NCBI RefSeq assembly: GCF_025860405.1
Contig: NZ_CP063785.1
Location: 8,681,390-8,745,389 of the forward strand
DNA length: 64,000 nucleotides
Reading direction: 5' to 3'
Origin: Tolypothrix sp. PCC 7712
Lineage (GTDB): Bacteria > Cyanobacteriota > Cyanobacteriia > Cyanobacteriales > Nostocaceae
Of this stretch, positions 53,965 to 63,086 are shown piece by piece (the first letter of the stretch is position 1; each line of letters starts with the position of its first letter). The notes beneath the pieces were generated by a model. It searched no databases and was not told the origin of the DNA. It worked only from the letters and a program-made list of their open reading frames with translations. The position numbers and the translations under genes were made by a program.

Positions 53965-55375
53965 TGTGCGTGAGTAATAATGTACAGAAACCCAGATGCT
54001 TGATGAAGCAGACCTAATCCATTAACGCCACAATTCCTCCAGAGCATTGTAGAATCAGACCATCAGTTCATCAAACCATTGGTTCACCCACTGATGGGAT
54101 TTTTGACCTCACCAGAGTTAGACGAACATTAACCAACAGATTGTTCGTGGCTAACAATAGTGCTTACAACTGCAACTAATTTGATCACTTTTTTGTTGCG
54201 GTTTGGGTTGCTCACCTAGCCTCAGAATCATTGATTCCAAATCTCAATATTTATCAATATTTCCCTATCAGCTAAAGCTTCGTACACCAAGGGAAGATGA
54301 TAATATCTCATTTTGGGTTGATACAGGGGCATCCCAATTATTGGTTACAAAATGCTACATTAAATTTAATTTGATTTGCTTACACAAAAGCAAAATTTTT
54401 CACTTTGGGTTCTACCTAATCCCTGTTGAAGAGTTCTTGCTTTTGCTGTTGTGATTCCCTATAGGTAAATCATAGCATACCATATTGCCAAATAATTTGC
54501 TTATAGACAGAATTCTTGCTGCAGAAGAGATAGATAGGAATACTCAAATTCCCATCGTTCTGGCTCTAAAAAAAGTTGGCTAATATTACATCAAAACTGG
54601 ATGTTTGTTTTTAGCTAACTTTGGTGCGTATGCTATGAATTCAACAGCTATAAATGGAGATTCTTTGATGATAGATGGGAATGTTTAGACTTATAGAAAA
54701 GTTTATTATTTATTAAAGGTATATGTAGGTAGGCGTAATTATATATAACTGTCTAGGGCTGTCATTATTTATTGCTAAGGGTTTCAATTCTCTATAAGTT
54801 TCGTAGTCTGGTTTGGTTGATTTATACCCACTTACTGATAAATAAATCAGATTGTTCTGCATCTTTATTACTCTCTAGAATACCGTAATCAATCAACAAG
54901 GCTTCTAGCTTTTCCTATATTTTTTGTGAATGGGTATAACTCCGGCGATAGCAATGCAGACATCAAAACTGCAAATGCCTTGTGATGATATTGATATCCA
55001 GATAAGTAAAATTTACTTGTGAAGGCAATAATTACCAACAGGTTATGGATAAAAAGCCTCTAGTTATCAGCGATTTAGGCACTTTGGTGATGCAATTTAA
55101 TGATTTTTTTACCAATAAAACTGGTAGAAGAGTACATATGATACAGTTTTCACTGCTGAACTTAGTCTTTGATAGATGATAGGCAATCCGTATCAGCTGT
55201 AGGAAATACCTAAAGCGATCGCACCAGACAGGTAGATGCCATGAACATGAATGAAATTGACTGCATAGGAAATTCATATCTTGCGAACACAGCTACGCAT
55301 CCAGAGCACAGCTATCTCTCAGGTTAGTGGATGTTTGCCTGATATGTTCATCCAGCTGTGAATAAATAAACAAAA
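53965..55375. other. Gene-poor AT-rich stretch
   Basis: There is no convincing gene over about 1.4 kb. Short open frames occur. One (54203-54454, plus) contains VDTGAS, the active-site triad of aspartic proteases, but lacks the rest of the domain. The phrase TTTTTGTGAATGGGTAT also occurs near 22285. The region may be a decayed gene or an eroded insertion. Confidence 0.5.
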
Positions 55376-55765
55376 TTGCATATATTCACCCCAGCCCAAG
55401 TAGTATTGGAGAAAATTGTGATTACCGAAGAAGCTCTAGCCTCTCAGTTTACGGCAATTGTCGAGCAAAATCACCCACAAGTATGGGAGTTGTTGCGTCA
55501 CTGTTATATCCGAGTAATTAATCCTTACGTAACACGCGCAAGAATTCCCCATCCGCCATATATTGGCATTTATTGCCCCGATCAAATTATTACTGCTGTA
55601 GCTGCTGAGAAACATATCCTTAAAGATGTAGCTAGGTTGATCGGACTGGTTGATGTGGTTTGCTTAAATGCCACACATTTAATGAGCGATCCGCTATCAA
55701 AACTCAAAGAAAATCATCCTCAATTGTGGTTAGACTTGCTTTGGATTTCTACAAAATCAGAATAA
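55376..55765 (+). CDS. Hypothetical protein, 129 aa
   Basis: A soluble protein with an alpha/beta look (ALASQFTAIVEQNHPQVWELLRH, then PYIGIYCPDQIITAVAAEKHILKDVARLIG). The start is TTG 55376 with no obvious ribosome-binding site, so the true start is uncertain. No family is recognised. It is 34 bp before the next hypothetical gene and probably cotranscribed with it. Confidence 0.5.
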   Translation: MHIFTPAQVVLEKIVITEEALASQFTAIVEQNHPQVWELLRHCYIRVINPYVTRARIPHPPYIGIYCPDQIITAVAAEKHILKDVARLIGLVDVVCLNATHLMSDPLSKLKENHPQLWLDLLWISTKSE

Positions 55766-55799
55766 AAAAAATCACCCCTAAATTTATAGGTATCAGCTA

Positions 55800-56159
55800 G
55801 TGCATCCTGATGATTTCCCTTCAGAACTGACAATAAAACTGAGTGTAATACTGCTCAGACAACTTGAAGCTAAAATCAAGCAGAGCTTTTATCAAAGCTG
55901 CATTCACATAACACAAATTGTTTTATCCAATTGTCATTGGTATTTCCGAATTAACTCTGGGATTTTGATGTTAATTTTGGTTTGCTATGACAGAGAAAGC
56001 TATCAGAATATTACTAGCATTATTCCCCAGCTTGCCGAGCAATTAAAACAATTTGCGAACAAAGCTATTATTAGCGTTAGTCCTCCCATTGCTAATGGTA
56101 TTCCGTTGATAATTAACGTCGAGCATCTATTATCTGAAGAAGATTACCCTAGTAATTAA
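55800..56159 (+). CDS. Hypothetical protein, 119 aa
   Basis: GTG start with AGG about nine bases upstream. The protein mixes amphipathic helices (LSVILLRQLEAKIKQSFYQ) and strands (GILMLILVCYDRE, AIISVSPPIANGIPLIINV). No family is recognised. It forms a pair with the preceding gene in an otherwise gene-poor, AT-rich part of the window. Confidence 0.5.
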   Translation: MHPDDFPSELTIKLSVILLRQLEAKIKQSFYQSCIHITQIVLSNCHWYFRINSGILMLILVCYDRESYQNITSIIPQLAEQLKQFANKAIISVSPPIANGIPLIINVEHLLSEEDYPSN

Positions 56160-56272
56160 CGGTGTTGCTGATTGATGGGATGATTTTGTCTTACGCATTC
56201 GACGTAGTCGTTCTCGCTTAAAAGGGAGTAGGATGAGCTTAAACCTTCGGTTTAATTTCACAAAACTTGCCT

Positions 56273-56373
56273 ATACCAAATCAAATAATCTTTGCGACAC
56301 ATCAATAATGTTCTAGAAGGCACGGCAGTGCCGTACCCCTAAAATCTGGCGCATTCTTGTTTCAAATTGGTAT
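56273..56373. repeat. Empty outer palindromic element, copy F (101 bp)
   Basis: ATACCAAATCAAATAATC begins and TTTCAAATTGGTAT ends the element. The centre reads GGCACGGCAGTGCCGTACCCC where the other copies hold a 190-bp module. It is the unoccupied state of copies A, D and E, and it ends 3 bp from the stop codon of the MFS gene. Confidence 0.85.
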
Positions 56374-56376
56374 TAG

Positions 56377-57582
56377 TTACAATGTGTTTTGCTCAACAAT
56401 TTCTTCGGTGACACTGGTAAAAGTATCACCTTGCAACTTCACCCAGAGGAAGAAAGGAATAGCTAGTAGCTGTGTAGCACTAGAAAATACCACGAGTGAG
56501 GTCATAGAATTGTCGTAGAGAATCCCCATGACAGCGCTACCGATAAACCAGGATAAACCATAGCCTGTGCTAAAAATCCCATAAGCTGTGGCACGTTTGT
56601 GCTTAGGAACCATCCCAGCGATCGCAGCCTTGAGGATTGATTCTTGCGCTCCCATACCTATACCCCAAAATGCCATTCCTAAAAGTGCCAGATTGGTATC
56701 ACCAAAAAAGACTAAGGGCGCAAAGAAAGCTGAAAATAAAGCTGCAATCATCAGCATAGAAATACCAATACGGTCAAATAAATAGCCAAAAATAAAAGCA
56801 GCGATCGCATCTACTCCCATTGCTACAGCATAAAATATAGGGATTGTCTGTCCGGAAGCAATTCCCACCTTTTGAAAGTGAAAAGCTATCAGGGGAAAAT
56901 CAGCATAGCCAGCCGCAATAATCGCTACAGCACCGAGATAAATCCAAAAAATTCGGGGTAGTTTTTCTCCTTGATTTTCTACAGTTTCTACTTCCAAATC
57001 GCTGGGATTTGGGTAAATAATTTGCAAAATTACTAATACAAGTAATCCCAACACCGCAGGTACAACCAAAATAGCAAAGCTGTTGCGATACTCTCCCTGA
57101 AAATAAAGCATTGCGGCTACAGCCAAAGGCCCCATGACTGCACCTGTTTGATCCATTGCTTCATGCAGTCCGAAGCCAAAACCCCTACCGATTTGGCTTG
57201 CACCATGAGAAAGTAGCGCATCTCGTGGTGGAGTCCGAATAGCTTTACCTGTACGTTCTGCCATCATCAAACCTGCGGCGGCTTCCCATCTCCCAGTTAA
57301 GGCTAAAAGTGGTACAACTGCGGTGTTTAAAATGTAACCTAAAGTTGTGATTCCCCAGTATTTGCCTGTATGGTCGCTGATATAGCCAATAGCCAGACGC
57401 AAACCATAACCAATCAACTCACCAAAACCAGCTACAAGACCAACTACAGTGCCGCTAGCTCCCAAAACTTCTAAGTAAGCCCCTGTAATACTACGCGCAC
57501 CTTCATAAGTGGCATCAGCACAGAGGCTAACCAATCCCAATAAAATCACAAACTTCAAAGCGCCTGTTTTCTGGGGCATCAT
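56377..57582 (-). CDS. MFS transporter
   Basis: 401 residues, 12 predicted membrane segments, with the MFS loop 2-3 motif as GYISDHTGKYWG and a second as GYLFDRIGI. The N-terminal half has the conserved RTGKAIRTPPRDALLS and GFGFGLHEAMDQTGAVMGPL. This subtype is usual in bacteria, and its substrate is unknown. It is upstream of, but not clearly joined to, the molybdate genes. A 13-bp inverted repeat (57591-57630) lies just before its start. Confidence 0.8.
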   Translation of the reverse strand: MMPQKTGALKFVILLGLVSLCADATYEGARSITGAYLEVLGASGTVVGLVAGFGELIGYGLRLAIGYISDHTGKYWGITTLGYILNTAVVPLLALTGRWEAAAGLMMAERTGKAIRTPPRDALLSHGASQIGRGFGFGLHEAMDQTGAVMGPLAVAAMLYFQGEYRNSFAILVVPAVLGLLVLVILQIIYPNPSDLEVETVENQGEKLPRIFWIYLGAVAIIAAGYADFPLIAFHFQKVGIASGQTIPIFYAVAMGVDAIAAFIFGYLFDRIGISMLMIAALFSAFFAPLVFFGDTNLALLGMAFWGIGMGAQESILKAAIAGMVPKHKRATAYGIFSTGYGLSWFIGSAVMGILYDNSMTSLVVFSSATQLLAIPFFLWVKLQGDTFTSVTEEIVEQNTL

Positions 57583-57590
57583 CTGTCAAT

Positions 57591-57630
57591 CTATAAATTT
57601 ATGTTGTGCTATTAATACATAGATTTATAG
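57591..57630. promoter_or_regulatory. Operator-like inverted repeat before the MFS gene
   Basis: CTATAAATTTATG (57591-57603) faces CATAGATTTATAG (57618-57630), with one mismatch, 9 to 48 bp before the start codon. It may bind a repressor that controls the transporter. Confidence 0.4.
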
Positions 57631-57738
57631 AAAAAATCAGTAGGCTTTGAAATTGGAATTATAAAATCTCAGCAATTACAAACAGATTAAAACTCGCGAA
57701 TCCTTGTAATATCTGGCTTTTATAATTTGGCAGTGGGA

Positions 57739-59553
57739 TTACTCCATCAAAATTAAGCGCAATGGATCTAGACACAAATACCAAGGAAAAGGTTGGTCTT
57801 TCATGGTTGCCCATTTTTCTTTAAAAACTTCTGCTTGCAAATGGTAGTCTTGGGGATTATTGGCAGCAGAATGTAGTTTTAAAAATAAGGTCATGCGGTG
57901 AGGTGTTTCACTAGTTCTGGCTAACCAACAAGGAAAGGTATTTTCCTGGTTGGGGACGTTGGTAAAGCTGATTTGATGGGCACGAATACCAACATGGGTG
58001 ATGTTGTCAGGAATTGCATCCATAACTTGGAGATGACAACCCCAATCACTAGCTTCAATCAAACCAGCTCCCGGCAGCTGCGCCACAGAAAAGTTCTTGC
58101 AACCAGTAATTCGAGCCACACCCACAGTTATAGGATGCTCAAAAATATCGTGTTTAGAACCATATTGAACAGCACTACCATGTTCTAAAACCAATAAATT
58201 TGGGCAAACTCGATAAGCTTCTTCCATATTATGGGTGACAAACAAAGATACACCGTTGTAATCAGCTAGAGTCTCAGTCATTTGCTGTTCTAGTTGACTC
58301 CGCAGGTGAGTATCGAGTGCAGAGAAAGGTTCATCTAAAAGTAAGGCTTCTGGTTGAGAGGCTAATGCTCTAGCTAAAGCTACTCGTTGTTGCTGTCCCC
58401 CAGAGAGTTGATGTGGATAGCGATCGCCTAATCCTTGCAACTGCATTGCTAATAATTGCTGTTCTACTTGTACCCGGATACTGCCTTTAGATAATCCTTT
58501 AGGTAAGCCAAACGCAATATTTTGTGCCACAGTCATGTGGGGGAACAAAGCATAATTTTGTACTAAAAAACCGATGCGGCGATCGCGGCTGGGTAAATTT
58601 ATTCTTTGTTCAGAATCAAACAGTACTTTACCATTCAGGACAATGCGTCCTTGGGTTGGTGTTTCTATCCCAGCAATGCAGCGCAGAATCATGCTTTTAC
58701 CTGCTCCCGAACCTCCCAACAATCCCAAGGTTTGCTCATCGCTATTGAAAGCAACTTTGAGATGAAAACTCGGCAGTTGTTTTTCAATATCTATAATTAG
58801 CCCCACGGTTGAGGATAGTTTAGGTAACACAGATGATTCTTCTGCTGGTATATTTTGTCCCCGTCCCCTTTTTTCTCGATTTCCTCGCCTCCCTTTCTCT
58901 CGTGATTCTTGCCAGAAATTCACAGCAATAATCCCTGATAGGGAAATTGCCATAATTACAATCGACCAAAACCAGGCTTCATCCATTGCTCCGGCTTCCA
59001 CAGCAAAATAAATCGCCATTGGAATCGTTTGCGTTTGTCCAGGAATGTTACCAGCCAGCATCAAGGTTGCACCGAACTCACCCAAAGCCCGGGCAAAGGC
59101 TAGAGTAGTCGCCGCTAAAATTCCTGGTAGTGCTAAAGGTAAACTGATACGCCAAAAAATTGTAGACTCCGTTGCGCCTAGAGTTCTCGCTACCCGCAGC
59201 AGATTACTATCAATTTGCTCAAAAGCTCCTAGTGCAGTTTTATACATTAAAGGGAAAGACACCACTGTAGCTGCGATCGCTGCACCGTACCAAGTAAACA
59301 CAATGCTGAAGTCAAATGGCTGCATGAGTTTTCCTACAGGCCCATTCTTCCCGAAAAATATTAATAACAAAAAGCCCACAACCGTAGGCGGTAAAATTAA
59401 TGGTGCAACAAAGAGACCTTCAATCAGTGATTTTGCTTTACCCCGATATCCCAGCATCCAGTAGGCAGCAGCAATACCTAAAAAGAAGGTAATAAATGTA
59501 GCTAATAAGGAAGTTTTTAGCGATATCCAAAGGGGCGATAAATCCGGTGCCAT
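57739..59553 (-). CDS. modBC: Fused molybdate ABC transporter permease and ATPase, ModBC
   Basis: 604 residues. Residues 1-215 are a ModB permease (five or six helices; coupling motif EQIDSNLLRVARTLGATE, then GEFGATLMLAGNIPG). A basic, Gly-rich linker (about 216-240, KGRRGNREKRGRG) joins it to a ModC ATPase. That part has Walker A GGSGAGKS, signature LSGGQQQR and Walker B LLLDEP, and ends in a Mop/TOBE-type C-terminal domain. Fusion of ModB and ModC is well known in cyanobacteria. It imports molybdate delivered by ModA. The second modA gene lies directly upstream, in the same operon. Confidence 0.92.
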   Translation of the reverse strand: MAPDLSPLWISLKTSLLATFITFFLGIAAAYWMLGYRGKAKSLIEGLFVAPLILPPTVVGFLLLIFFGKNGPVGKLMQPFDFSIVFTWYGAAIAATVVSFPLMYKTALGAFEQIDSNLLRVARTLGATESTIFWRISLPLALPGILAATTLAFARALGEFGATLMLAGNIPGQTQTIPMAIYFAVEAGAMDEAWFWSIVIMAISLSGIIAVNFWQESREKGRRGNREKRGRGQNIPAEESSVLPKLSSTVGLIIDIEKQLPSFHLKVAFNSDEQTLGLLGGSGAGKSMILRCIAGIETPTQGRIVLNGKVLFDSEQRINLPSRDRRIGFLVQNYALFPHMTVAQNIAFGLPKGLSKGSIRVQVEQQLLAMQLQGLGDRYPHQLSGGQQQRVALARALASQPEALLLDEPFSALDTHLRSQLEQQMTETLADYNGVSLFVTHNMEEAYRVCPNLLVLEHGSAVQYGSKHDIFEHPITVGVARITGCKNFSVAQLPGAGLIEASDWGCHLQVMDAIPDNITHVGIRAHQISFTNVPNQENTFPCWLARTSETPHRMTLFLKLHSAANNPQDYHLQAEVFKEKWATMKDQPFPWYLCLDPLRLILME

Positions 59554-59604
59554 AGTTTTTTGGTAAAAAAGTTACTGATACTGCGCGCAAGTCAAATTTT
59601 GTAG

Positions 59605-59624
59605 AGACGCGATTCATCGCGTCT
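59605..59624. repeat. Dispersed 20-bp palindrome, copy 5, overlapping the 3' end of the second modA
   Basis: AGACGCGATTCATCGCGTCT. The TGA stop codon of the minus-strand modA2 gene and its last residues (KTR) are encoded by this palindrome. Confidence 0.9.
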
Positions 59625-60444
59625 TTAAGCTACCAGCTAATGTAAATCCTTGTTTTTCAAACACAGATTTAGCTTCATTGCTCGCTAAAAATTGCACAAA
59701 ATCCTGAGCAGCAGCGACATTTTTACTACTTTTAAGTACCGCTATGGGATAGACAATCGGAGAATGGGTTTTTTCAGATGCAGTGGCGACAATTTTGACT
59801 TTTGGCGTACTTTTAGCATCGGAGAAATAGACTAGCCCCGCATCTGCGTTACCTGATTCTACGTAATTAAGAGCTTGACGAACATCTTTCGCGTAGACAG
59901 TCTTACCTTTAACTTGGTTAAGAAGATTTAATGAAGTTAAAACCTGTTGTGCATATTGTCCAGCCGGGACACTTTTGGGTTCACCAAGAGCGATTCTTTT
60001 AATGCTGGGTGAAGCTAAGTCTTTAAAATCAGTGACAACTTGAGAATTTTGGGGTGCAATCAACACTATTTGATTTTTCAGCAAATCCCTGCGAGTACCA
60101 TCAACCAACAAACCTTTTTGCGCTAAAGCATCTATCTGTTTAGTTGCAGCCGAAATAAAAACGTCAACACCTGCACCTTGTTCAATCTGTTGTTGCAAAG
60201 CACCCGATGAACCAAAATTGTATGTCAAATTGACATTTGGCTTTTCTTTGCTGTACAAAGGCTTGATTTCATCCATTGCATCCTTGAGGCTAGCAGCAGC
60301 TGATATCGTCAACCTTGCTGTTGGCGCTTCTGGACTAGCAGTTATTGAAGCTGAGTTCTGTGTCTTCGTTGGGCTACAACCCACAATGAGTAAGAACGAA
60401 ATAAATACCCAACTCCAAAAAGTCACAATGGGTTTATTAATCAT
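59614..60444 (-). CDS. modA: Molybdate-binding lipoprotein ModA (second paralogue)
   Basis: About 276 residues from ATG 60444; an earlier ATG at 60462 would add six residues. The leader ends in a lipobox (LLIVGC), so it is a lipoprotein, unlike the Tat-leader paralogue at 52.8 kb. The ModA segments are ISAAASLKDAMDEI, NFGSSGALQQQIEQGAGVDVFIS and GEPKSVPAGQYAQQVL. It delivers molybdate to the fused ModBC encoded 60 bp downstream. Its stop codon lies in a dispersed palindrome. Confidence 0.9.
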   Translation of the reverse strand: MINKPIVTFWSWVFISFLLIVGCSPTKTQNSASITASPEAPTARLTISAAASLKDAMDEIKPLYSKEKPNVNLTYNFGSSGALQQQIEQGAGVDVFISAATKQIDALAQKGLLVDGTRRDLLKNQIVLIAPQNSQVVTDFKDLASPSIKRIALGEPKSVPAGQYAQQVLTSLNLLNQVKGKTVYAKDVRQALNYVESGNADAGLVYFSDAKSTPKVKIVATASEKTHSPIVYPIAVLKSSKNVAAAQDFVQFLASNEAKSVFEKQGFTLAGSLKTR

Positions 60445-60677
60445 TAGCACTCTCTCAAGCATTTTTGCGGAATTAATTCATAATTTACCAACCTATTCAC
60501 CTAGAAACTAAAAAAAGTTGGTAAAAGAATCAAAGATTGTTAGAGTTCTATGACCAAATTAGGCAAAAGAATAATGGTCAGCAAGAGGAAAAGGGGCAAA
60601 GAGCAAGGGGGAAGACTGGAGTGGAGCTTGTATCTATGTTCCGCTATATTTCAGTAATTGCCGTAAAATAATTGACA

Positions 60678-60722
60678 TTGTTAACCAAGGTTGTTAAACA
60701 AAATCGTTAGCTTGTTAAACAA
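60678..60722. promoter_or_regulatory. Three TTGTTAAMCAA boxes upstream of modA2
   Basis: TTGTTAACCAA (60678), TTGTTAAACAA (60691) and TTGTTAAACAA (60712). The last two lie in a 21-bp direct repeat (TTGTTAAACAAAATCGTTAG and TTGTTAAACAAACTCGTTAC). They are about 230 bp before modA2 in a region with no gene. They may be operator sites or a decayed repeat. Confidence 0.4.
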
Positions 60723-60992
60723 ACTCGTTACTTTGCCAGGGATTTCCAGAAAATCAGTGGATGGGAAAATTTATAACTATAGTCATTGCGTTGGCGGAAC
60801 ACCTTGCCACAGGTTACATAGCCAGGGAAACTGCGATCGCACACAACCTAATTCTGTCTGAAATCAAAAAAGGCGTAGAAGCTGTGCTTCTTGTCTCAGA
60901 CATCGCTTCATCTATATCAAATTGACTAAACTGAGTTACTAGGATTTACCCCAGTTTTACCCCAGAAGTCTTTAATTGCTTGTAATTCTAAA

Positions 60993-61063
<71 letters not shown>

Positions 61064-61517
61064 GCAGTTGCGCTTATTTATATTAACACTTTTGCTTTCT
61101 TTAGACCAGTAGCCAAAGGAGTAGCTATCAAGCACTATTTTGGTTATGGTAGCACACTTTAGCACGACGTTCTGCAAACTTGTGAGTAAGCAGGGGCTAG
61201 CATTCTCCTCACCAGGGCTACTAACCATGCCCAATCTAGCTACCCATCTACCTCAGGCTCCATACTTCATAGTGAAAGGTGTGATACAGTTACTAGTTAA
61301 ATTGACCACCCACATTCCTATAGGTATTATAATTATTCATACTAAAAGGCTGTAACCCTTATCGCATAAAGATTACAGCTTACTTATAAATTCGTAAGAA
61401 TTTCATGCTCCTTCACAAGTTAGGAGAACCTCGTGCCTACAAAATTACTTCGTTTTAACGCATTAAAATTTTATTCTAGCATTAATAAATTAGCTGGGTA
61501 ATTGAGTTTATTTAGAG

Positions 61518-61835
61518 CTATTTATAGAAGTTCAAAACAATAAAATAAAGACAAATAAACATAATGAGATAATTATATTTCCCTAAAATTAGGGACATGA
61601 TTCCCGCAATAATCATGGCAGTTAGGAGAAGCTGTCTGAATTTCATAACCTCCTTTCTTTCTATACTTTCACGAATCATCGACATCATGTAAGTATATTC
61701 TTCTTTCGTAAAGTCATATCCCATTTGTGACGCTAATAATACTATCTCATCCCTCGACATTGGTTTGATTTTTTCAAGTAAACTGTTATCTTTACTTATC
61801 AGCTTAAGAAATTTCATTGCATTTTCCTCAGACAT
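61518..61835 (-). CDS. Nif11-domain protein with C-terminal membrane segments
   Basis: 105 residues. Residues 1-50 match the Nif11 consensus (MSEENAMKFLKLISKDNSLL, then DEIVLLASQMGYDFTKEEY). Nif11 domains are best known as leader regions of ribosomal-peptide natural products, but here no Gly-Gly cleavage motif or core peptide follows. Two membrane helices come instead (about 68-84 and 87-104). GGTGGG lies 7-8 bp before ATG. No maturase or transporter is adjacent. A similar small membrane-protein gene lies 84 bp upstream. Confidence 0.65.
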   Translation of the reverse strand: MSEENAMKFLKLISKDNSLLEKIKPMSRDEIVLLASQMGYDFTKEEYTYMMSMIRESIERKEVMKFRQLLLTAMIIAGIMSLILGKYNYLIMFICLYFIVLNFYK

Positions 61836-61918
61836 AAGAACCCACCTTAGTTATTACTTCTCTTTCCTAACCTATGTAGGAAAATTTTGATAACAGGGTA
61901 GCTATCTACTCAGTTTCT

Positions 61919-62257
61919 TTATTTATAGTCAGGGTCAGGTTGAGTTAGACCCACAGCAGTAAATATAAAGGATGATACATTAAGTAGGAAACTAACCCAG
62001 CCTTTGGTAGTACAGGTTTCAGAACTATAAGAACCGACAGCGAAAGTAGAGCAATCATAGAGAAAACTTTTCATGCCATCATTCCTATAGCTGAGAAGCA
62101 CGACAAACACAAACCAGAATAGAAAGGCGATTATTACCCACATAAATAAGAAAAAGCAGCAGGAGTAGATAACTCTAAATACGGGATTATTTCTCAATTC
62201 TGCTGGTAAATTATCTAAAGCAGCTTCTAGTATACTTTTGGGTTGAGGAGGTTGCAT
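61919..62257 (-). CDS. Hypothetical membrane protein, 112 aa
   Basis: A long hydrophobic stretch (VIYSCCFFLFMWVIIAFLFWFVFVVLLSY) gives one or two helices. A cysteine-containing extracytoplasmic loop and a second hydrophobic region (VSFLLNVSSFIFTAVGL) follow. No family is recognised. It precedes the Nif11-domain gene on the same strand, so the two may be cotranscribed. Confidence 0.55.
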   Translation of the reverse strand: MQPPQPKSILEAALDNLPAELRNNPVFRVIYSCCFFLFMWVIIAFLFWFVFVVLLSYRNDGMKSFLYDCSTFAVGSYSSETCTTKGWVSFLLNVSSFIFTAVGLTQPDPDYK

Positions 62258-62434
62258 GAAACACCCTATGGATTACCGTTATTTATAGAGTAATCTCCTC
62301 TAATAAAGGGCTTGTAGGGGGATAATACTGAAATTTAGCCCTTTATAGACCTAGAAGGCATAAATTTATGACTTTGTTATTCCAAGCTTGAATCTGGGTA
62401 ATTTAAGGTTAGGTATCTCAGTAGGCTGATACAA

Positions 62435-63004
62435 ATGAAACTCAGTAAAACAGTCTTAGCCCTAACCCTAGCTTGTTCAATGACCATTTCAGTATTGATA
62501 GAGAGCGCTGCATTAGCCCAAAAGAAAAAATTTATTGTCTGTGATACTCCTGAGGAAACTGCTTCTGAAATTAAGAAGACAGTAAGCTTACCTAATATGG
62601 GGATAAGGGTAGAAGTCCCAGCTAACTACAGAGCAGTAGGTAGAAAGGACGATTCTACATTGTTTGTAGATAATGGAACTTATAAATATCTGCAATGTGT
62701 AGCTAATAATCCAGGAGCAGGGGGAAGAGGAATATTTGGATTTATGGTAGAGAGATCCAAGGCTAATTACTTGTATAGTAATGTCCAAGATGAGGTTCCG
62801 GGAAAACCAAACTTCTTTATTGTTTGGGAAAAGCAGCCTTTAGGTGAAGAGACTTCGCATCTTCTGAGTCTTAGAATTAAGACTCAGAAGGGAATTATAG
62901 AAGTTACAGAAGTAGATGGTAACGGGCCTATAACTACTGAAACCGAAGCTATACAGCAAAGAAATAACCTGGTTGAATTAGCTAGCATTATAGAAATAAT
63001 TTAG
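62435..63004 (+). CDS. Exported hypothetical protein, 189 aa
   Basis: Clear signal peptide (KLSKTVLALTLACSMTISVL; cleavage near AALA-Q). The mature part has two cysteines (VCDTP and LQCV) that could pair, and a beta-rich pattern. I do not recognise a family. It is divergent from the membrane-protein gene at 61919-62257. Confidence 0.6.
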   Translation: MKLSKTVLALTLACSMTISVLIESAALAQKKKFIVCDTPEETASEIKKTVSLPNMGIRVEVPANYRAVGRKDDSTLFVDNGTYKYLQCVANNPGAGGRGIFGFMVERSKANYLYSNVQDEVPGKPNFFIVWEKQPLGEETSHLLSLRIKTQKGIIEVTEVDGNGPITTETEAIQQRNNLVELASIIEII

Positions 63005-63086
63005 ATTATTTAAATCTTGTTCTATCAAGTTTCTATTTCTTCTTCTATTACCTTCTGATTCTGGTGTCTTTTAATTATCTCTTCTA

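Noticed and set aside
54203..54454. Possible aspartic-protease fragment with VDTGAS
   Set aside because: Only one motif is present. The second half of a retropepsin-like domain is absent and the frame is short. It is too weak to call a gene.
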